A DNA stretch of 64,000 nt from RI-43 sp033764725 (GCA_033764725.1 JANRIR010000014.1:62001-126000), one strand, 5' to 3'. Counted from the stretch's first letter, positions 34,367 through 43,297 are shown. Translations and numbers: made by a program. Notes: generated from the sequence alone by a model not told the origin.

Positions 34367-36211
34367 TCAGCGGCATCCCAGTGCGGCGCGCCGATCGGTC
34401 ACCACGCGCACGCCAGCTTCGCCGCCGATGTCGCGGTAATTGTCGAGCGCGCTGCGCAGCGCTGCGCACGCCTGCGTCTTGCGGCCGGCGTCGGCGAGCG
34501 CTTCGCCGATCAATCGATACTGCGTCGCCGCGAACGTGCGCGGGCTGGCGATCGGCCGCGTCTGCGCGGCCGCCACGGCCGCATCGGTCAAGCGAACGGC
34601 CTCGTCCCAGTCTCCCGCGCGTCGCGCAATGAACGCGAGCGTCGCCAGGCGCCGCGCTTCGAGCGGCGATGATGGCGACAAGAGCTGTTGCGCGGCGGCG
34701 GCGTCGGCGCGCGCGCCGCGCACATCGCCGGCGGCCGCCTTCAATTGCGCTGCCGTCAGTTTCGGCGCCGCTCCGCGGCTGACCTCGCTGCGCGCGGCGC
34801 CCACGGCGCAGTACGGCGCGGCCGCATCGGCCCGCCCCAGATAGAGCCCCGCAGAACACGCCGCGTCGATCAGCGGGGCGGGAAGAAACGCGTTCGTCCG
34901 CTCGCGCTCGGCCAGAATGGCGGCGGCGTCGTCGAAGGCGCGCCGCCAATCGCCGGAGGCCAAGGCGATGCGCACGCGCATGACCTCGTGATTGCGCGGC
35001 GCATCCGGCGGAAGGCGCGGCGCGAGCAGCTCGCTCTCGGCCAGGGCGGCGGCGGCCTCGGTCAAATTCTCCACGCGGAACGCGATCAGGCAGCGCACCC
35101 ACGCGACATAGGACAACAGCACGGGATCCTGCGTGTCGCCGATCATGGCGCGCAATGCCTCCAGCGTGCGCAGCCCGTTGCGCGGCGCGGAGGTGGCGTC
35201 CACGCCCATGTCGCGGTCCGTCTCGAGGACGGCGAGCAGCGCCAGACCGAGCGCGCGCGAGCGCATGTCGCCGTCGCGGCGCGAAGCGGTTTCGCGCGCG
35301 ATCGCGGCTGCAGGCTCAAAGCCCTGCAGAAGGAACGTGTCGAACACCAGGCCCTGAATGGCGACGAGCGATCCCGGCGCCAGCTGCAGCGCGCGCCGCC
35401 GCGCGGCGATGCCGCGATTCTGGTCGATGACCAGGGCGACTGCGCCGATGCGCGTATAGACCTCCGCCGCCGCAGCGGCTTGGCCGCTCGTTTCGAGATC
35501 GGCGGCGAGCGCCTCCAGGATGTCGAGCGCGCGCGCATCGGCCCCGCTGCGCAGCGCGTCATAGGCGGAGCGCTCGGCCGGGCGGGCCGAGACGCCGAGC
35601 TTGGCGATGGCGGCGTCGGCGACGGCGAATTGCGCGGCATTTGCGAAGCCGGCGAAGGCGCCGCGGGCGGCAATGTTTGCGGCGGTCGGCGGCGGCGGGC
35701 GCAGGGCCAGAAAGGCGACAAGCGCAAGGGCTGCGAGGCCCAGGGCGACGGCCGGCCAGTGGCGCGGCCAGAGCGGCGGCTTGGCCGCCGACGGCGCCGA
35801 GGTTTGCGCAACCGGCGCGATCGCGATCGCGCTCGCGTCCGTCGAAGGCGCGTCGCGCGACTCGTCGACCGGCGAGACCACCAGGCGGTAGCCGCGTTTC
35901 GGGATCGTCTCGATGACGGCCCCGCCCTCGTCGCCGAAGGCGCGACGCAGGATGGAGATCGCGCGCGTCAGGCTTTCGTCGCCGCCGAAGCGCGTTTTCC
36001 ACACCGCGTCGATCAAATCCTGGCGCGAGACCACAGCGCCGTTCTGCGCCGCGAGCACGCCAAGCAGGTCCATCACCTTGGGCTCTAGCGTGGTTTCGCC
36101 TTGCGGACCGTCGATCAGGTTGCGGCTGAACCAAATCGTGTAGGCGCCGAGACGCATGGGCTCATTTGCAGTCGGCTCATGCTGCACGCGCTTCTCCCAC
36201 GCGCGCTCCAT
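34367..36211 (-). CDS. CadC/ToxR-like membrane regulator with winged-helix and TPR-like domains
   Basis: A 614-residue protein: N-terminal OmpR-type winged helix (LEPKVMDLLGVLAAQNGAVVSRQDLIDAVW, SLTRAISILRRAFGDEG, IETIPKRGYRLV), a Pro/Ala linker, one membrane helix (about residues 155-172, WPAVALGLAALALVAFLAL), then ~440 periplasmic residues of paired helices resembling TPR repeats. One-component, membrane-bound transcription factors of this form sense envelope or periplasmic signals. No receiver domain is present. Start choice is uncertain: TTG 36271, ATG 36211 or ATG 36157, none with a strong ribosome site. It is convergent with the pst operon with three bases between. Confidence 0.85.
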   Translation of the reverse strand: MERAWEKRVQHEPTANEPMRLGAYTIWFSRNLIDGPQGETTLEPKVMDLLGVLAAQNGAVVSRQDLIDAVWKTRFGGDESLTRAISILRRAFGDEGGAVIETIPKRGYRLVVSPVDESRDAPSTDASAIAIAPVAQTSAPSAAKPPLWPRHWPAVALGLAALALVAFLALRPPPPTAANIAARGAFAGFANAAQFAVADAAIAKLGVSARPAERSAYDALRSGADARALDILEALAADLETSGQAAAAAEVYTRIGAVALVIDQNRGIAARRRALQLAPGSLVAIQGLVFDTFLLQGFEPAAAIARETASRRDGDMRSRALGLALLAVLETDRDMGVDATSAPRNGLRTLEALRAMIGDTQDPVLLSYVAWVRCLIAFRVENLTEAAAALAESELLAPRLPPDAPRNHEVMRVRIALASGDWRRAFDDAAAILAERERTNAFLPAPLIDAACSAGLYLGRADAAAPYCAVGAARSEVSRGAAPKLTAAQLKAAAGDVRGARADAAAAQQLLSPSSPLEARRLATLAFIARRAGDWDEAVRLTDAAVAAAQTRPIASPRTFAATQYRLIGEALADAGRKTQACAALRSALDNYRDIGGEAGVRVVTDRRAALGCR

Positions 36212-36400
36212 AGCACGCGGCCGATGCGAAGTCGCGCCAGCGGAGCTCGACGAAAAATCCCTTGAAATCAATCCGGAGGAAAACCTCGGAAATCCTTCAG
36301 ACGATCATCAGCGCGGCTTCAGGACGTTGTCCGCGGCCTCCGCCAGCGTTGCGACAGCTGCGGCGCACCGCCGTCCAGCGCAGACACTGGAGAGCCTGAC

Positions 36401-36718
36401 ATGACCCTTCGTATCGCCCTCGCCGCCGCCCTGATCGGCCTGAGCTTCGTCGCCCCGGCCCAGGCGCGCGACTACCGCCTGTCGCTGCATCGCTACGAGC
36501 TGGAGAGCGCAGCGGGGCGCAGCGTTGTCCTCGACCGCATCGACCGCACGGTGTCGCGCTTTTGCCGGCAACGGGGACACACCCTGGCCGACCAGATCGA
36601 GTCGCAACGCTGCGCGCGTGAAACGGTCGACGAAATCCTCGCCAGGATCGGCGACGACGACCTCCTGGCTCAGGCCGAGGGTCGCGCCGAACCGCCGCGC
36701 CTGCTGGCGGCGCGCTGA
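36401..36718 (+). CDS. UrcA-family exported protein
   Basis: A 105-residue small exported protein: signal peptide ending at AQAR (about residue 23), then the UrcA pattern with one Cys in RTVSRFCRQRG and one in IESQRCARETVDEILARI, probably forming a disulphide bond. UrcA proteins are abundant in Caulobacterales and sphingomonads; their function is unknown. It lies divergently from the CadC-like regulator, which could control it. A weak ribosome site (GAGAGCC) precedes ATG 36401. Confidence 0.8.
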   Translation: MTLRIALAAALIGLSFVAPAQARDYRLSLHRYELESAAGRSVVLDRIDRTVSRFCRQRGHTLADQIESQRCARETVDEILARIGDDDLLAQAEGRAEPPRLLAAR

Positions 36719-36759
36719 TTAGGGCGACGCGACAAGGGCCGGGGCGCGCGCCTCGGCCC

Positions 36760-37896
36760 TCAAGCGGCCTGCGGTTGCCGCCGCCTTCGCCGCAGCATCT
36801 GCAGCCGCCGCCAGAACCGCACTTTTTCAGGTTTCGGCAGCGGCTGCAGGTGACGGCGGAAATCCTCCGCGCAGGCGCGCCAGGAATATTTCTCCGCATG
36901 CGCGCGCGCCGCATCGCGCGAGATGGCCAGCGCTTCGAGGCAGGCTGCGCGCAGATCGTCATTGATCGCGCCGGCGTTGGAGCCGGGAATGATGTCCTGC
37001 GGGCCGGGCGCGATATAGGCCGCCACCGGCGTGCCCGACGCCATGGCCTCCAGGATCACCAGGCCGAACGTGTCGGTGAAGCTCGGAAACACGAACACGT
37101 CGGCGTCGGCGTAATGGCGCGCGAGATCCTCGCCGAATTTCGAGCCGGGAAACACGGCCTCGGGGAACTTCTCCATCAGGCCCGCCCGCGCCGGCCCGTC
37201 GCCGACGACGACCTTCGATCCCGGCAGATCGAGCGCCAGAAACGCCTCGATGTTCTTCTCCACCGAGACGCGCCCGACATAGGCGAACACCGGCCGCGCC
37301 AGGTCCTTGTAGACGCCGCCGTCGATCCCGCGCTTGTCGGGATGGAACAGCGCGGTGTCGACGCCGCGGCTCCACAGCGTGGTGTTCTTGAAGCCGCGCG
37401 ATTCCAACAGCGCCTGCATCGTCGGCGTGGCCACCATCACGCGCCCGCTCTTGTCGTGGAAGGCGTGCATGTAGCGATAGCCCGCCCAGAGCGGAATCCA
37501 GGAGAAGCGCGCCGTTACGTATTCCGGAAACTGCGTGTGATAGCTCGTCGTGAACGGAAACTTGTGCTTGAGGCAAATCTGGCGCGCGTTCCAGCCCAGC
37601 GTGCCTTCGGTGGCGATGTGGACGGCGTCGGGCGCGAAGGTGAGGAAGCGCTCCTCGACGTCCTCCTTGGCGTTCAGCGCCAGGCGGATTTCAGAATAGG
37701 TGATCAGCGGCACGGTCTTGTAGCCGTCGGCCGGGGAGATCACCTCGACCTCGCAACCCATGTCGCGCAGCTCGGCCACGACCCGGGACAAGGTGCGCAC
37801 CACGCCGTTGACCTGCGGCTCCCAGGCGTCGGTGACCAGCATGATGCGGGTCGCCTCGGCGGGGTCGCCCGCCGTGGAGGGATCGGATTCGCTCAT
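36760..37896 (-). CDS. GT4-family glycosyltransferase (mannosyltransferase-like)
   Basis: A 378-residue retaining glycosyltransferase with two Rossmann domains. The N-terminal domain starts IMLVTDAWEPQVNGVVRTL with the G-V acceptor loop; the nucleotide-sugar domain has FAYVGRVSVEKN, VVGDGPARAGL, DVFVFPSFTDTFGLVILEAMASG (E-x7-E motif). It resembles GDP-mannose-dependent alpha-mannosyltransferases of the MgtA/PimB-like type that act on lipids. No membrane helix. ATG 37896 gives the standard N-terminus. The basic C-terminal tail (RFWRRLQMLRRRRR) may bind membranes. No glycan cluster surrounds it, so the acceptor is unknown. Confidence 0.88.
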   Translation of the reverse strand: MSESDPSTAGDPAEATRIMLVTDAWEPQVNGVVRTLSRVVAELRDMGCEVEVISPADGYKTVPLITYSEIRLALNAKEDVEERFLTFAPDAVHIATEGTLGWNARQICLKHKFPFTTSYHTQFPEYVTARFSWIPLWAGYRYMHAFHDKSGRVMVATPTMQALLESRGFKNTTLWSRGVDTALFHPDKRGIDGGVYKDLARPVFAYVGRVSVEKNIEAFLALDLPGSKVVVGDGPARAGLMEKFPEAVFPGSKFGEDLARHYADADVFVFPSFTDTFGLVILEAMASGTPVAAYIAPGPQDIIPGSNAGAINDDLRAACLEALAISRDAARAHAEKYSWRACAEDFRRHLQPLPKPEKVRFWRRLQMLRRRRRQPQAA

Positions 37897-37983
37897 CGGC
37901 GGCTTCTGATCATGGGGGCCGAGCGGGTGCAAGGGGCCGGGGGCGCCCTTGCGCGGGGTCGCGGTCGGGGCCAAGGGAGAGGC

Positions 37984-38385
37984 ATGCAGCTTGATCTGAC
38001 CCGCGCGCTGGCGCTCCTGGAGAGCCGAATTCCGGGGCTTCAGGCGGTCTATCTGTTTGGCAGCCGGGCGGCCGGCGCCGCGCGGCCGGACAGCGACATC
38101 GACGTGGGGGTGCTTGCGGCAGCGCCCTTGCCGGCGCCGCTGCGCGACGCCCTCGCGGCCGACCTCGCAGCGGCGGTGCTCCGCGATGTCGATCTTGTCG
38201 ATTTGCGCCAGGCGCCGACGGTCCTGCAGCATGAGATCATACGCGTGGCGCAGCCGATCCTTGCCCTCGACCCGACCGCGGCGGCGCTGTTCGAGGTGCA
38301 GGTCATGCGCGCCTATCAGCTTCTGAAGGAGCGCCGCGCAGAGCTGGAGCACGACATCGTCGCACGCGGGCGCGTCCATGGCTGA
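37984..38385 (+). CDS. mntA: MntA-like minimal nucleotidyltransferase antitoxin
   Basis: A 133-residue MNT-fold nucleotidyltransferase with a perfect GSx10DxD motif: Gly26-Ser27 and Asp38/Asp40 in LFGSRAAG...SDIDV. In studied MntA/HepT pairs the MNT enzyme transfers AMP to a tyrosine of the HEPN toxin, silencing it. The partner gene overlaps its 3' end by eight bases. ATG 37984 follows a GGGAGAGG site. It may be a toxin-antitoxin module; the gene symbol is by analogy. Confidence 0.85.
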   Translation: MQLDLTRALALLESRIPGLQAVYLFGSRAAGAARPDSDIDVGVLAAAPLPAPLRDALAADLAAAVLRDVDLVDLRQAPTVLQHEIIRVAQPILALDPTAAALFEVQVMRAYQLLKERRAELEHDIVARGRVHG

Positions 38386-38788
38386 CGACGTCATTCTTGC
38401 GAAGGCCGCCATCATCGAACGCTGCATCGTGCGCGCACGTGAAGAGCGCGCCGCGAGCGCCGACTTCGCCGCCGACTACACCCGACAAGACGCGGCGATC
38501 CTGAATGTCGAACGCGCCTGCGAGGCCGCCATCGACATCGCCAACCGGCTCATCCGGCTCGGCGCCCTGGGCGCGCCGGCGGCCACGCGAGAATCCTTTG
38601 CAATTTTGGCGCAGAACGGACTCATCAGCGACGACCTCAGCACGCGATTGCAACGCATGGCCGGCTTCCGAAACATCGCGGTGCATCAGTATCGGGCGCT
38701 CGATTTCGACATCCTTGTGCGCGTCATCGACGAGCGCCTCGACGACCTGCTGGAATTCTCCGCCGCCGCATTGCGGCGCACCGCCTGA
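38378..38788 (+). CDS. hepT: HepT-like HEPN ribonuclease toxin (DUF86)
   Basis: A 136-residue HEPN-domain protein with the RNase motif R-x4-H-x-Y intact: Arg98, His103 and Tyr105 in FRNIAVHQY. HepT toxins cut tRNA or other RNA; the Tyr of this motif is the AMPylation target of MntA. It directly follows and overlaps the nucleotidyltransferase gene, the standard order is sometimes reversed. All key residues are present, so the module looks functional. Confidence 0.86.
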   Translation: MADDVILAKAAIIERCIVRAREERAASADFAADYTRQDAAILNVERACEAAIDIANRLIRLGALGAPAATRESFAILAQNGLISDDLSTRLQRMAGFRNIAVHQYRALDFDILVRVIDERLDDLLEFSAAALRRTA

Positions 38789-38806
38789 ACCCACCGCGAT
38801 GACGCC

Positions 38807-41800
38807 ATGACGAAAACGCCGTTCGCACCGACCGACTGGGACGCGCTCGACCGCGACAAATACGCCGACGAGGACCGCGCGGTCGCGGCGCTGCTCGCGT
38901 CCGCGCCGCTCGATGCGGCGGCGCGCGCGAGCGTCGTTGCGGAGGCGCGCGCCGTGGTCGTGCGCGCGCGGGGCTTGAAGCGCCGCAAGGGCGTCATGGA
39001 GAGCTTCCTGGAGGAGTTCGGGCTGTCGAACGCCGAGGGGCTGGCGCTGATGTGCCTGGCCGAGGCGCTGTTGCGCGTGCCGGATGAAGCCACCGCCGAC
39101 AAGCTGATCGCCGAAAAGATCCGCAGCGGCCGCTGGGACGAGCATCTCGGCCGCTCCGACCACTGGCTGGTCAACGCGGGCACCTGGGGCCTGATGCTCA
39201 CCGGCCGCATCATGGCGCCGAGCGACGACATGCGCCGCGATGCGAGCGCTTTCATGAGCCGCTTCGTGCAGCGCGCCGGCGAACCCGTCGTGCGCGCCGG
39301 CGCCATGCAGGCGATGCGCATCCTCGGCGAACAATTCGTGCTCGGCAGAACCATCGACGCCGCCCTCCGGCGTGGGCGCGGCTTCGTGCGTGCAGGCGAC
39401 GCGGCGAGCTTTTCGTTCGACATGCTGGGCGAGGGCGCGCGCACGTTCGCCGACGCCGATGTTTATTTTCAATCCTATGAAAACGCCATCGAGGCCGTCG
39501 GCGCCGAGGCGGCCGGCAAGGGGCCGCAAGCATCCTCCGGCATCTCGGTGAAATTGTCGGCGCTGCATCCGCGCTATGAGGCGCGCCACGAAGCGCGTGT
39601 GATGGCCGAGCTTCATCCGCGCGTTCTGGCGCTCGCGCAGAAGGCCAAGGCCTATGACATCAATTTCTGCCTCGATGCGGAGGAGGCCGACAGGCTGGTC
39701 TTGTCGCTCAAGCTGTTCGAGCGGCTGGCGCGCGCGCCGGAGCTTGCGGGCTGGTCGGGCCTGGGGCTTGCGGTGCAGGCCTATCAAAAGCGCGCGCGGG
39801 GCGCTATCGCGCGCATTGCGGCGCTCGGCCGCGCGCTCGACGCGCGCTTCATGGTGCGCCTGGTGAAGGGCGCCTATTGGGACGGCGAAATCAAGCGCGC
39901 GCAGATGATGGGCCGGCCGGATTATCCCGTGTTCACGACGAAGGCGGCGACGGACCTTTCCTATCTTGTGTGCGCGCACGATCTGTTGAACGCCGCCGAC
40001 GCGATCTATCCGCAATTCGCCACGCACAATGCGCACAGCGCCGCCGCCATCCGGCGCATGGCCGAAAGCCTGGGCGTTTCGGGGTATGAATTTCAGCGCC
40101 TGCACGGCATGGGCGAGGCGTTGTACCAGGCGTTCGAGCCGCGCGCGCCGGTGCGCGTCTATGCGCCGGTCGGCGGGCATGAGGACTTGCTGCCGTATCT
40201 GGTTCGCCGATTGTTGGAGAACGGCGCAAACACCTCCTTCGTGCATTCGTTTCTCGATGACGACGTCTCGCCCGATCGCGTCGCGGCTGATCCGATCACC
40301 CAGGTCGAGGCCAATCCGCGCCGCCATCCGCGTCTGCCTGCGCCGCATGCGCTTTATGGCGCGAGCCGCCGCAACTCCACCGGACGCGACCTGTCGATCG
40401 CCGCCGATGTTGCAGCGCTCGTCAACGCAAAGCACGCCGCTGCCCCGTCACCTCCGCCGGCCGACGTCGCTGCGGCTGTTGCGCGCGCGCACGCGGCGTT
40501 TCCGGCCTGGAACGCCCAAGGCGGAGTCGCGCGCGCGGCGCTGTTGCGCGCCATGGCGGATGCGCTGCAGGACAATGCCGATGCGTTCGTCGCGCTGATC
40601 GCCGAGGAAGCCAGGCGCACGCTGCAGGACGGCGTCGATGAAGTGCGCGAGGCGGTCGATTTTTGCCGCTATTACGCCGCTGAAGCCGAACGCCTGTTCG
40701 CCGGCCCCGAGCGATTGCCGGGCCCCGCCGGCGAAACCAACACGATCGCGCTCACCGGGCGCGGCGTGTTCGCGTGCATCAGCCCGTGGAATTTTCCGCT
40801 GGCGATTTTCACCGGCCAGATCGCGGCCGCGCTCGCTGCGGGCGACACGGTCGTCGCCAAGGCGGCGGAGCAGACGCCGCGCATCGCGCAAGTCGCGGTC
40901 GCGCTGTTCCGCGCCGCGGGCCTGCCGGAAGAGGTGTGTCAACTCATCGTCGGCGACGGCGCGGTGGGCGCCAGCCTCACCGCCGATCCGCGCATCGCCG
41001 GCGTCGCCTTCACCGGCTCCACCGAAACCGCCTGGGCGATCAATCGCACACTTGCCGCGAAAGACGGCCCGATCCCCGTGCTGATCGCCGAAACCGGCGG
41101 GCTCAATGCGATGTTCGTCGACACCACGGCGCTGAGCGAGCAGGTTGTGGATGATTGCATCGCGTCGGCGTTCGGCTCGGCAGGGCAACGCTGCAGCGCG
41201 TTGCGCGTGCTGTTTCTGCCCCACGCGATCGCCGATGACGTCATCCGCACGCTCGTCGGCGCGATGGAGGCGCTGATCATCGGCGATCCCGCCGATCCGC
41301 GCACGGATGTGGGCCCCGTGATCGACGCGGACGCGCTGGCCGCGCTCGAAGCCCATATGCAGCGCATGCGCGCCGAGGCGCGCGTGGTCGCGCAGCGCGA
41401 TGTTTCCGGGTTGGAGGGACATTTCTTCGGTCCAGCAATCGTCGAACTGCCCTCGCTCGACCTCATGACGCGCGAGGTGTTCGGCCCCGTCCTGCATGTC
41501 GTGCGCTACAACCCCGCCGAGCTCGCCGCCGCCGGCGCCGCGCTCGCGGCGAAAGGCTACGGGCTGACGCTCGGCGTGCATTCGCGGCTCGACAGCTTCG
41601 CGCAAGCGGTGATCGCTGCGGTTCCGGCCGGCAATGTCTATGTCAATCGTTCGATGATCGGCGCCGTCGTCGGCGTGCAGCCGTTCGGCGGCGTGGGCCT
41701 TTCGGGCACCGGCCCGAAGGCGGGCGGGCCGCACTATCTGCCGCGCTTCGCAGCGGAGCAGACCGTAACGGTGAACATCGCCGCGCAGGGCGGCGATCCG

Positions 41801-41818
41801 AGCCTGCTGAATCTCTAG
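38807..41818 (+). CDS. putA: bifunctional proline dehydrogenase / L-glutamate gamma-semialdehyde dehydrogenase
   Basis: A 1003-residue PutA that oxidises proline to glutamate with FAD then NAD+, passing electrons to quinone. The N-terminal arm and alpha domain (EFGLSNAEGLALMCLAEALLRVPDE) precede the PRODH barrel (VKLSALHPRYE, LVKGAYWDGEIKRAQ, ATHNAHSAAAI, YEFQRLHGMGE). The ALDH domain has SPWNFPLAIFTGQIAAAL, Glu762 (ETGG) and the catalytic Cys796 (GSAGQRCSALRVL). There is no N-terminal ribbon-helix-helix, so unlike enterobacterial PutA it should not repress its own gene. It starts 18 bases after hepT. Confidence 0.97.
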   Translation: MTKTPFAPTDWDALDRDKYADEDRAVAALLASAPLDAAARASVVAEARAVVVRARGLKRRKGVMESFLEEFGLSNAEGLALMCLAEALLRVPDEATADKLIAEKIRSGRWDEHLGRSDHWLVNAGTWGLMLTGRIMAPSDDMRRDASAFMSRFVQRAGEPVVRAGAMQAMRILGEQFVLGRTIDAALRRGRGFVRAGDAASFSFDMLGEGARTFADADVYFQSYENAIEAVGAEAAGKGPQASSGISVKLSALHPRYEARHEARVMAELHPRVLALAQKAKAYDINFCLDAEEADRLVLSLKLFERLARAPELAGWSGLGLAVQAYQKRARGAIARIAALGRALDARFMVRLVKGAYWDGEIKRAQMMGRPDYPVFTTKAATDLSYLVCAHDLLNAADAIYPQFATHNAHSAAAIRRMAESLGVSGYEFQRLHGMGEALYQAFEPRAPVRVYAPVGGHEDLLPYLVRRLLENGANTSFVHSFLDDDVSPDRVAADPITQVEANPRRHPRLPAPHALYGASRRNSTGRDLSIAADVAALVNAKHAAAPSPPPADVAAAVARAHAAFPAWNAQGGVARAALLRAMADALQDNADAFVALIAEEARRTLQDGVDEVREAVDFCRYYAAEAERLFAGPERLPGPAGETNTIALTGRGVFACISPWNFPLAIFTGQIAAALAAGDTVVAKAAEQTPRIAQVAVALFRAAGLPEEVCQLIVGDGAVGASLTADPRIAGVAFTGSTETAWAINRTLAAKDGPIPVLIAETGGLNAMFVDTTALSEQVVDDCIASAFGSAGQRCSALRVLFLPHAIADDVIRTLVGAMEALIIGDPADPRTDVGPVIDADALAALEAHMQRMRAEARVVAQRDVSGLEGHFFGPAIVELPSLDLMTREVFGPVLHVVRYNPAELAAAGAALAAKGYGLTLGVHSRLDSFAQAVIAAVPAGNVYVNRSMIGAVVGVQPFGGVGLSGTGPKAGGPHYLPRFAAEQTVTVNIAAQGGDPSLLNL

Positions 41819-41868
41819 CGGGCCGGCGCAGCGCACACACCGCCCCCATCGGCCGGCTTCGCCGTCCA

Positions 41869-41890
41869 CTTCCCCCGCAAGCGGGGGAAG
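41869..41890. terminator. palindromic hairpin after putA, REP-like
   Basis: CTTCCCCCGC-AA-GCGGGGGAAG followed by AAAAAG on the plus strand. A second, imperfect copy of the theme (CTCCCCCGTTTGCGGAGC) follows near 41911, then GGACTGAGGGGGCGAC at 41941-41960. This fits a terminator made of an intergenic palindromic repeat family rather than a unique hairpin. Confidence 0.5.
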
Positions 41891-42013
41891 AAAAAGCTAC
41901 GCCTCTTTGCTCCCCCGTTTGCGGAGCAGGCTGGACGCGAAGCGGACTGAGGGGGCGACGCAGGCAAGGACGCTGGCCCATTGCGCGCGCGGCCGCTAAT
42001 CTCTCAGGCAACT

Positions 42014-42481
42014 ATGCCGAAACCCGATCCCCAGCCCGACAACGTCACGCCGTTTCGTCCGCGCCGGCCGCCGCCGCGTCGGGGCGGGGGCCTGGGCCTG
42101 AAAAGCCATCGCGCCAAGGCGATCATGGCGCACGCGCTGACGCTCGGCTCGTTCGGCGTGTATTTCTTCTTTCCCGCGCCGCCGATGTCGTATCTGGGTC
42201 TGGCGCTCGGCATCGCCGCTTTGGCGATGGCGGCCGGCAATCGCGACGAAGCGATGCCGTGGGCGCGCACCCATCACGAGCACGCGCTGCGCACCATCGT
42301 CATCGGCGCGGCGGTGTGGACGCTGTCGTCGCTGCTCTTGTTCTTCGGCGGAACCTTCAGCGCCATCGTGTTCTGGACGCGCGTCGTGATCGCCGTGTGG
42401 GTTTTGATCCGCGCCGGCGGCGGCCTCGTGCTCGCCACGCTGCGCAAGCCGATCCCCAATCCGCGCGGTCCGCTGATCTGA
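42014..42481 (+). CDS. hypothetical membrane protein
   Basis: A 155-residue protein with a Pro/Arg-rich N-terminal tail (residues 1-30) and about four hydrophobic segments: SFGVYFFFP with YLGLALGIAALAMAA, VIGAAVWTLSSLLLFF and AIVFWTRVVIAVWVLIRAG. A short HHEHA cluster lies between helices two and three. No known domain is recognised, although the topology recalls small DUF4870-type proteins. ATG 42014 is chosen as the first strong Met; an in-frame upstream Met at 41981 lacks support. A bidirectional hairpin follows. Confidence 0.7.
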   Translation: MPKPDPQPDNVTPFRPRRPPPRRGGGLGLKSHRAKAIMAHALTLGSFGVYFFFPAPPMSYLGLALGIAALAMAAGNRDEAMPWARTHHEHALRTIVIGAAVWTLSSLLLFFGGTFSAIVFWTRVVIAVWVLIRAGGGLVLATLRKPIPNPRGPLI

Positions 42482-42498
42482 AGTGGGAATGCGTTGAC

Positions 42499-42529
42499 GC
42501 TGGCATGGACGAGGTCGTCCATGCTCCAG
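42499..42529. terminator. bidirectional hairpin between convergent genes
   Basis: CATGGACG (42504-42511) and CGTCCATG (42516-42523) pair around an AGGT loop, extended outward by CTGG/CCAG with a two-base bulge. It lies between the membrane protein stop (42481) and the HNH nuclease stop (42536), serving both. Confidence 0.55.
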
Positions 42530-42535
42530 CATGGC

Positions 42536-43096
42536 CTAATCTTCCAGCTCCACATCCCAGTACAGATAATCCACCCATGTTTCGTGCATGTGGTGGGGCG
42601 GGAAGCGGCGGCCGGTGTTTTGCAGTTCGTGCATCGAGGGCCGGCGCGGCTTGCGCGCGGGATGCATCTTGGCGTCGCGCGCGAAGCGGCCGCCCTTCTT
42701 GAGATTGCACGGCGCGCAGGCGGTGACGATGTTGTCCCACGTCGTGCGCCCGCCGCGCGAGCGCGGCAGCACGTGGTCGAACGTCAGATCGTCGCCCGCG
42801 CCGCAATATTGGCAGGTGAACCCGTCGCGCAGGAACACGTTGAACCGGGTGAAGGCCGGCGGGCGATCCTGGCTGACATAATCGCGCAGGCTGATGACGC
42901 TGGGCAGGCGCATCTCCAGCGAGGGCGAATGAATCTTGTGGTCGTACTCGGCCACCACATCGACGCGCTCAAGGAACACGGCCTTGACCGCCTCCTGCCA
43001 GGGCCACACCGACAACGGGAAATAGGACAGCGGCCGGAAATCGGCGTTCAGGACCAGCGCCGGAAAGCCGGCCAGGGGGGTGGAGACGACGTTCAC
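42536..43096 (-). CDS. HNH endonuclease family protein
   Basis: A 186-residue protein with a C-terminal zinc-bound HNH domain: Cys95/Cys98 (CQYC), Asp107-His108 (TFDHVLPRSRGG), Asn122 (WDNIV) and Cys127/Cys130 (CAPC). The N-terminal domain (LVLNADFRPLSYFPLSVWPWQEAVKAVFL) is the conserved partner of this widespread alphaproteobacterial family, which resembles McrA-type nucleases. GTG 43096 is the apparent start. The biological substrate is unknown; it is not next to a methylase or integrase, so it is unlikely to be a restriction or mobile gene. Confidence 0.88.
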   Translation of the reverse strand: MNVVSTPLAGFPALVLNADFRPLSYFPLSVWPWQEAVKAVFLERVDVVAEYDHKIHSPSLEMRLPSVISLRDYVSQDRPPAFTRFNVFLRDGFTCQYCGAGDDLTFDHVLPRSRGGRTTWDNIVTACAPCNLKKGGRFARDAKMHPARKPRRPSMHELQNTGRRFPPHHMHETWVDYLYWDVELED

Positions 43097-43297
43097 GCCC
43101 GCCGATTCCAGCGGATATGGCGCCCCCGCCGCGCCCGGCGGGTGTGGAGCACTCGGAAGGGGGTCCGTCGGCTAGGACTGAAAGCGCGTCTCCATGCGTT
43201 GACCAGTGTTTTAGACCGACTCCCGCGCCAACGCACCCCTTTCATGCCGCGCTTCGGTGACGCTGGCGTGACGGCCGCGACGCCTTAGGCTCGGGGC

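Noticed and set aside
37893..37913. Six-codon ATG-ATC-AGA-AGC-CGC-CGA-TGA mini-frame overlapping the glycosyltransferase start
   Set aside because: Could be an upstream ORF, but so short a frame arises easily by chance and has no visible ribosome site of its own.
38303..40435. 710-codon open frame antisense to putA and the HEPN gene
   Set aside because: It is Arg/Ala/His-rich and has no family motif, as expected for the antisense shadow of a GC-rich gene. putA on the other strand has full catalytic motifs.
42536..43096. HNH nuclease as evidence of a mobile element or restriction system
   Set aside because: No methylase, integrase, repeats or composition change nearby; the gene is of a chromosomal family type.
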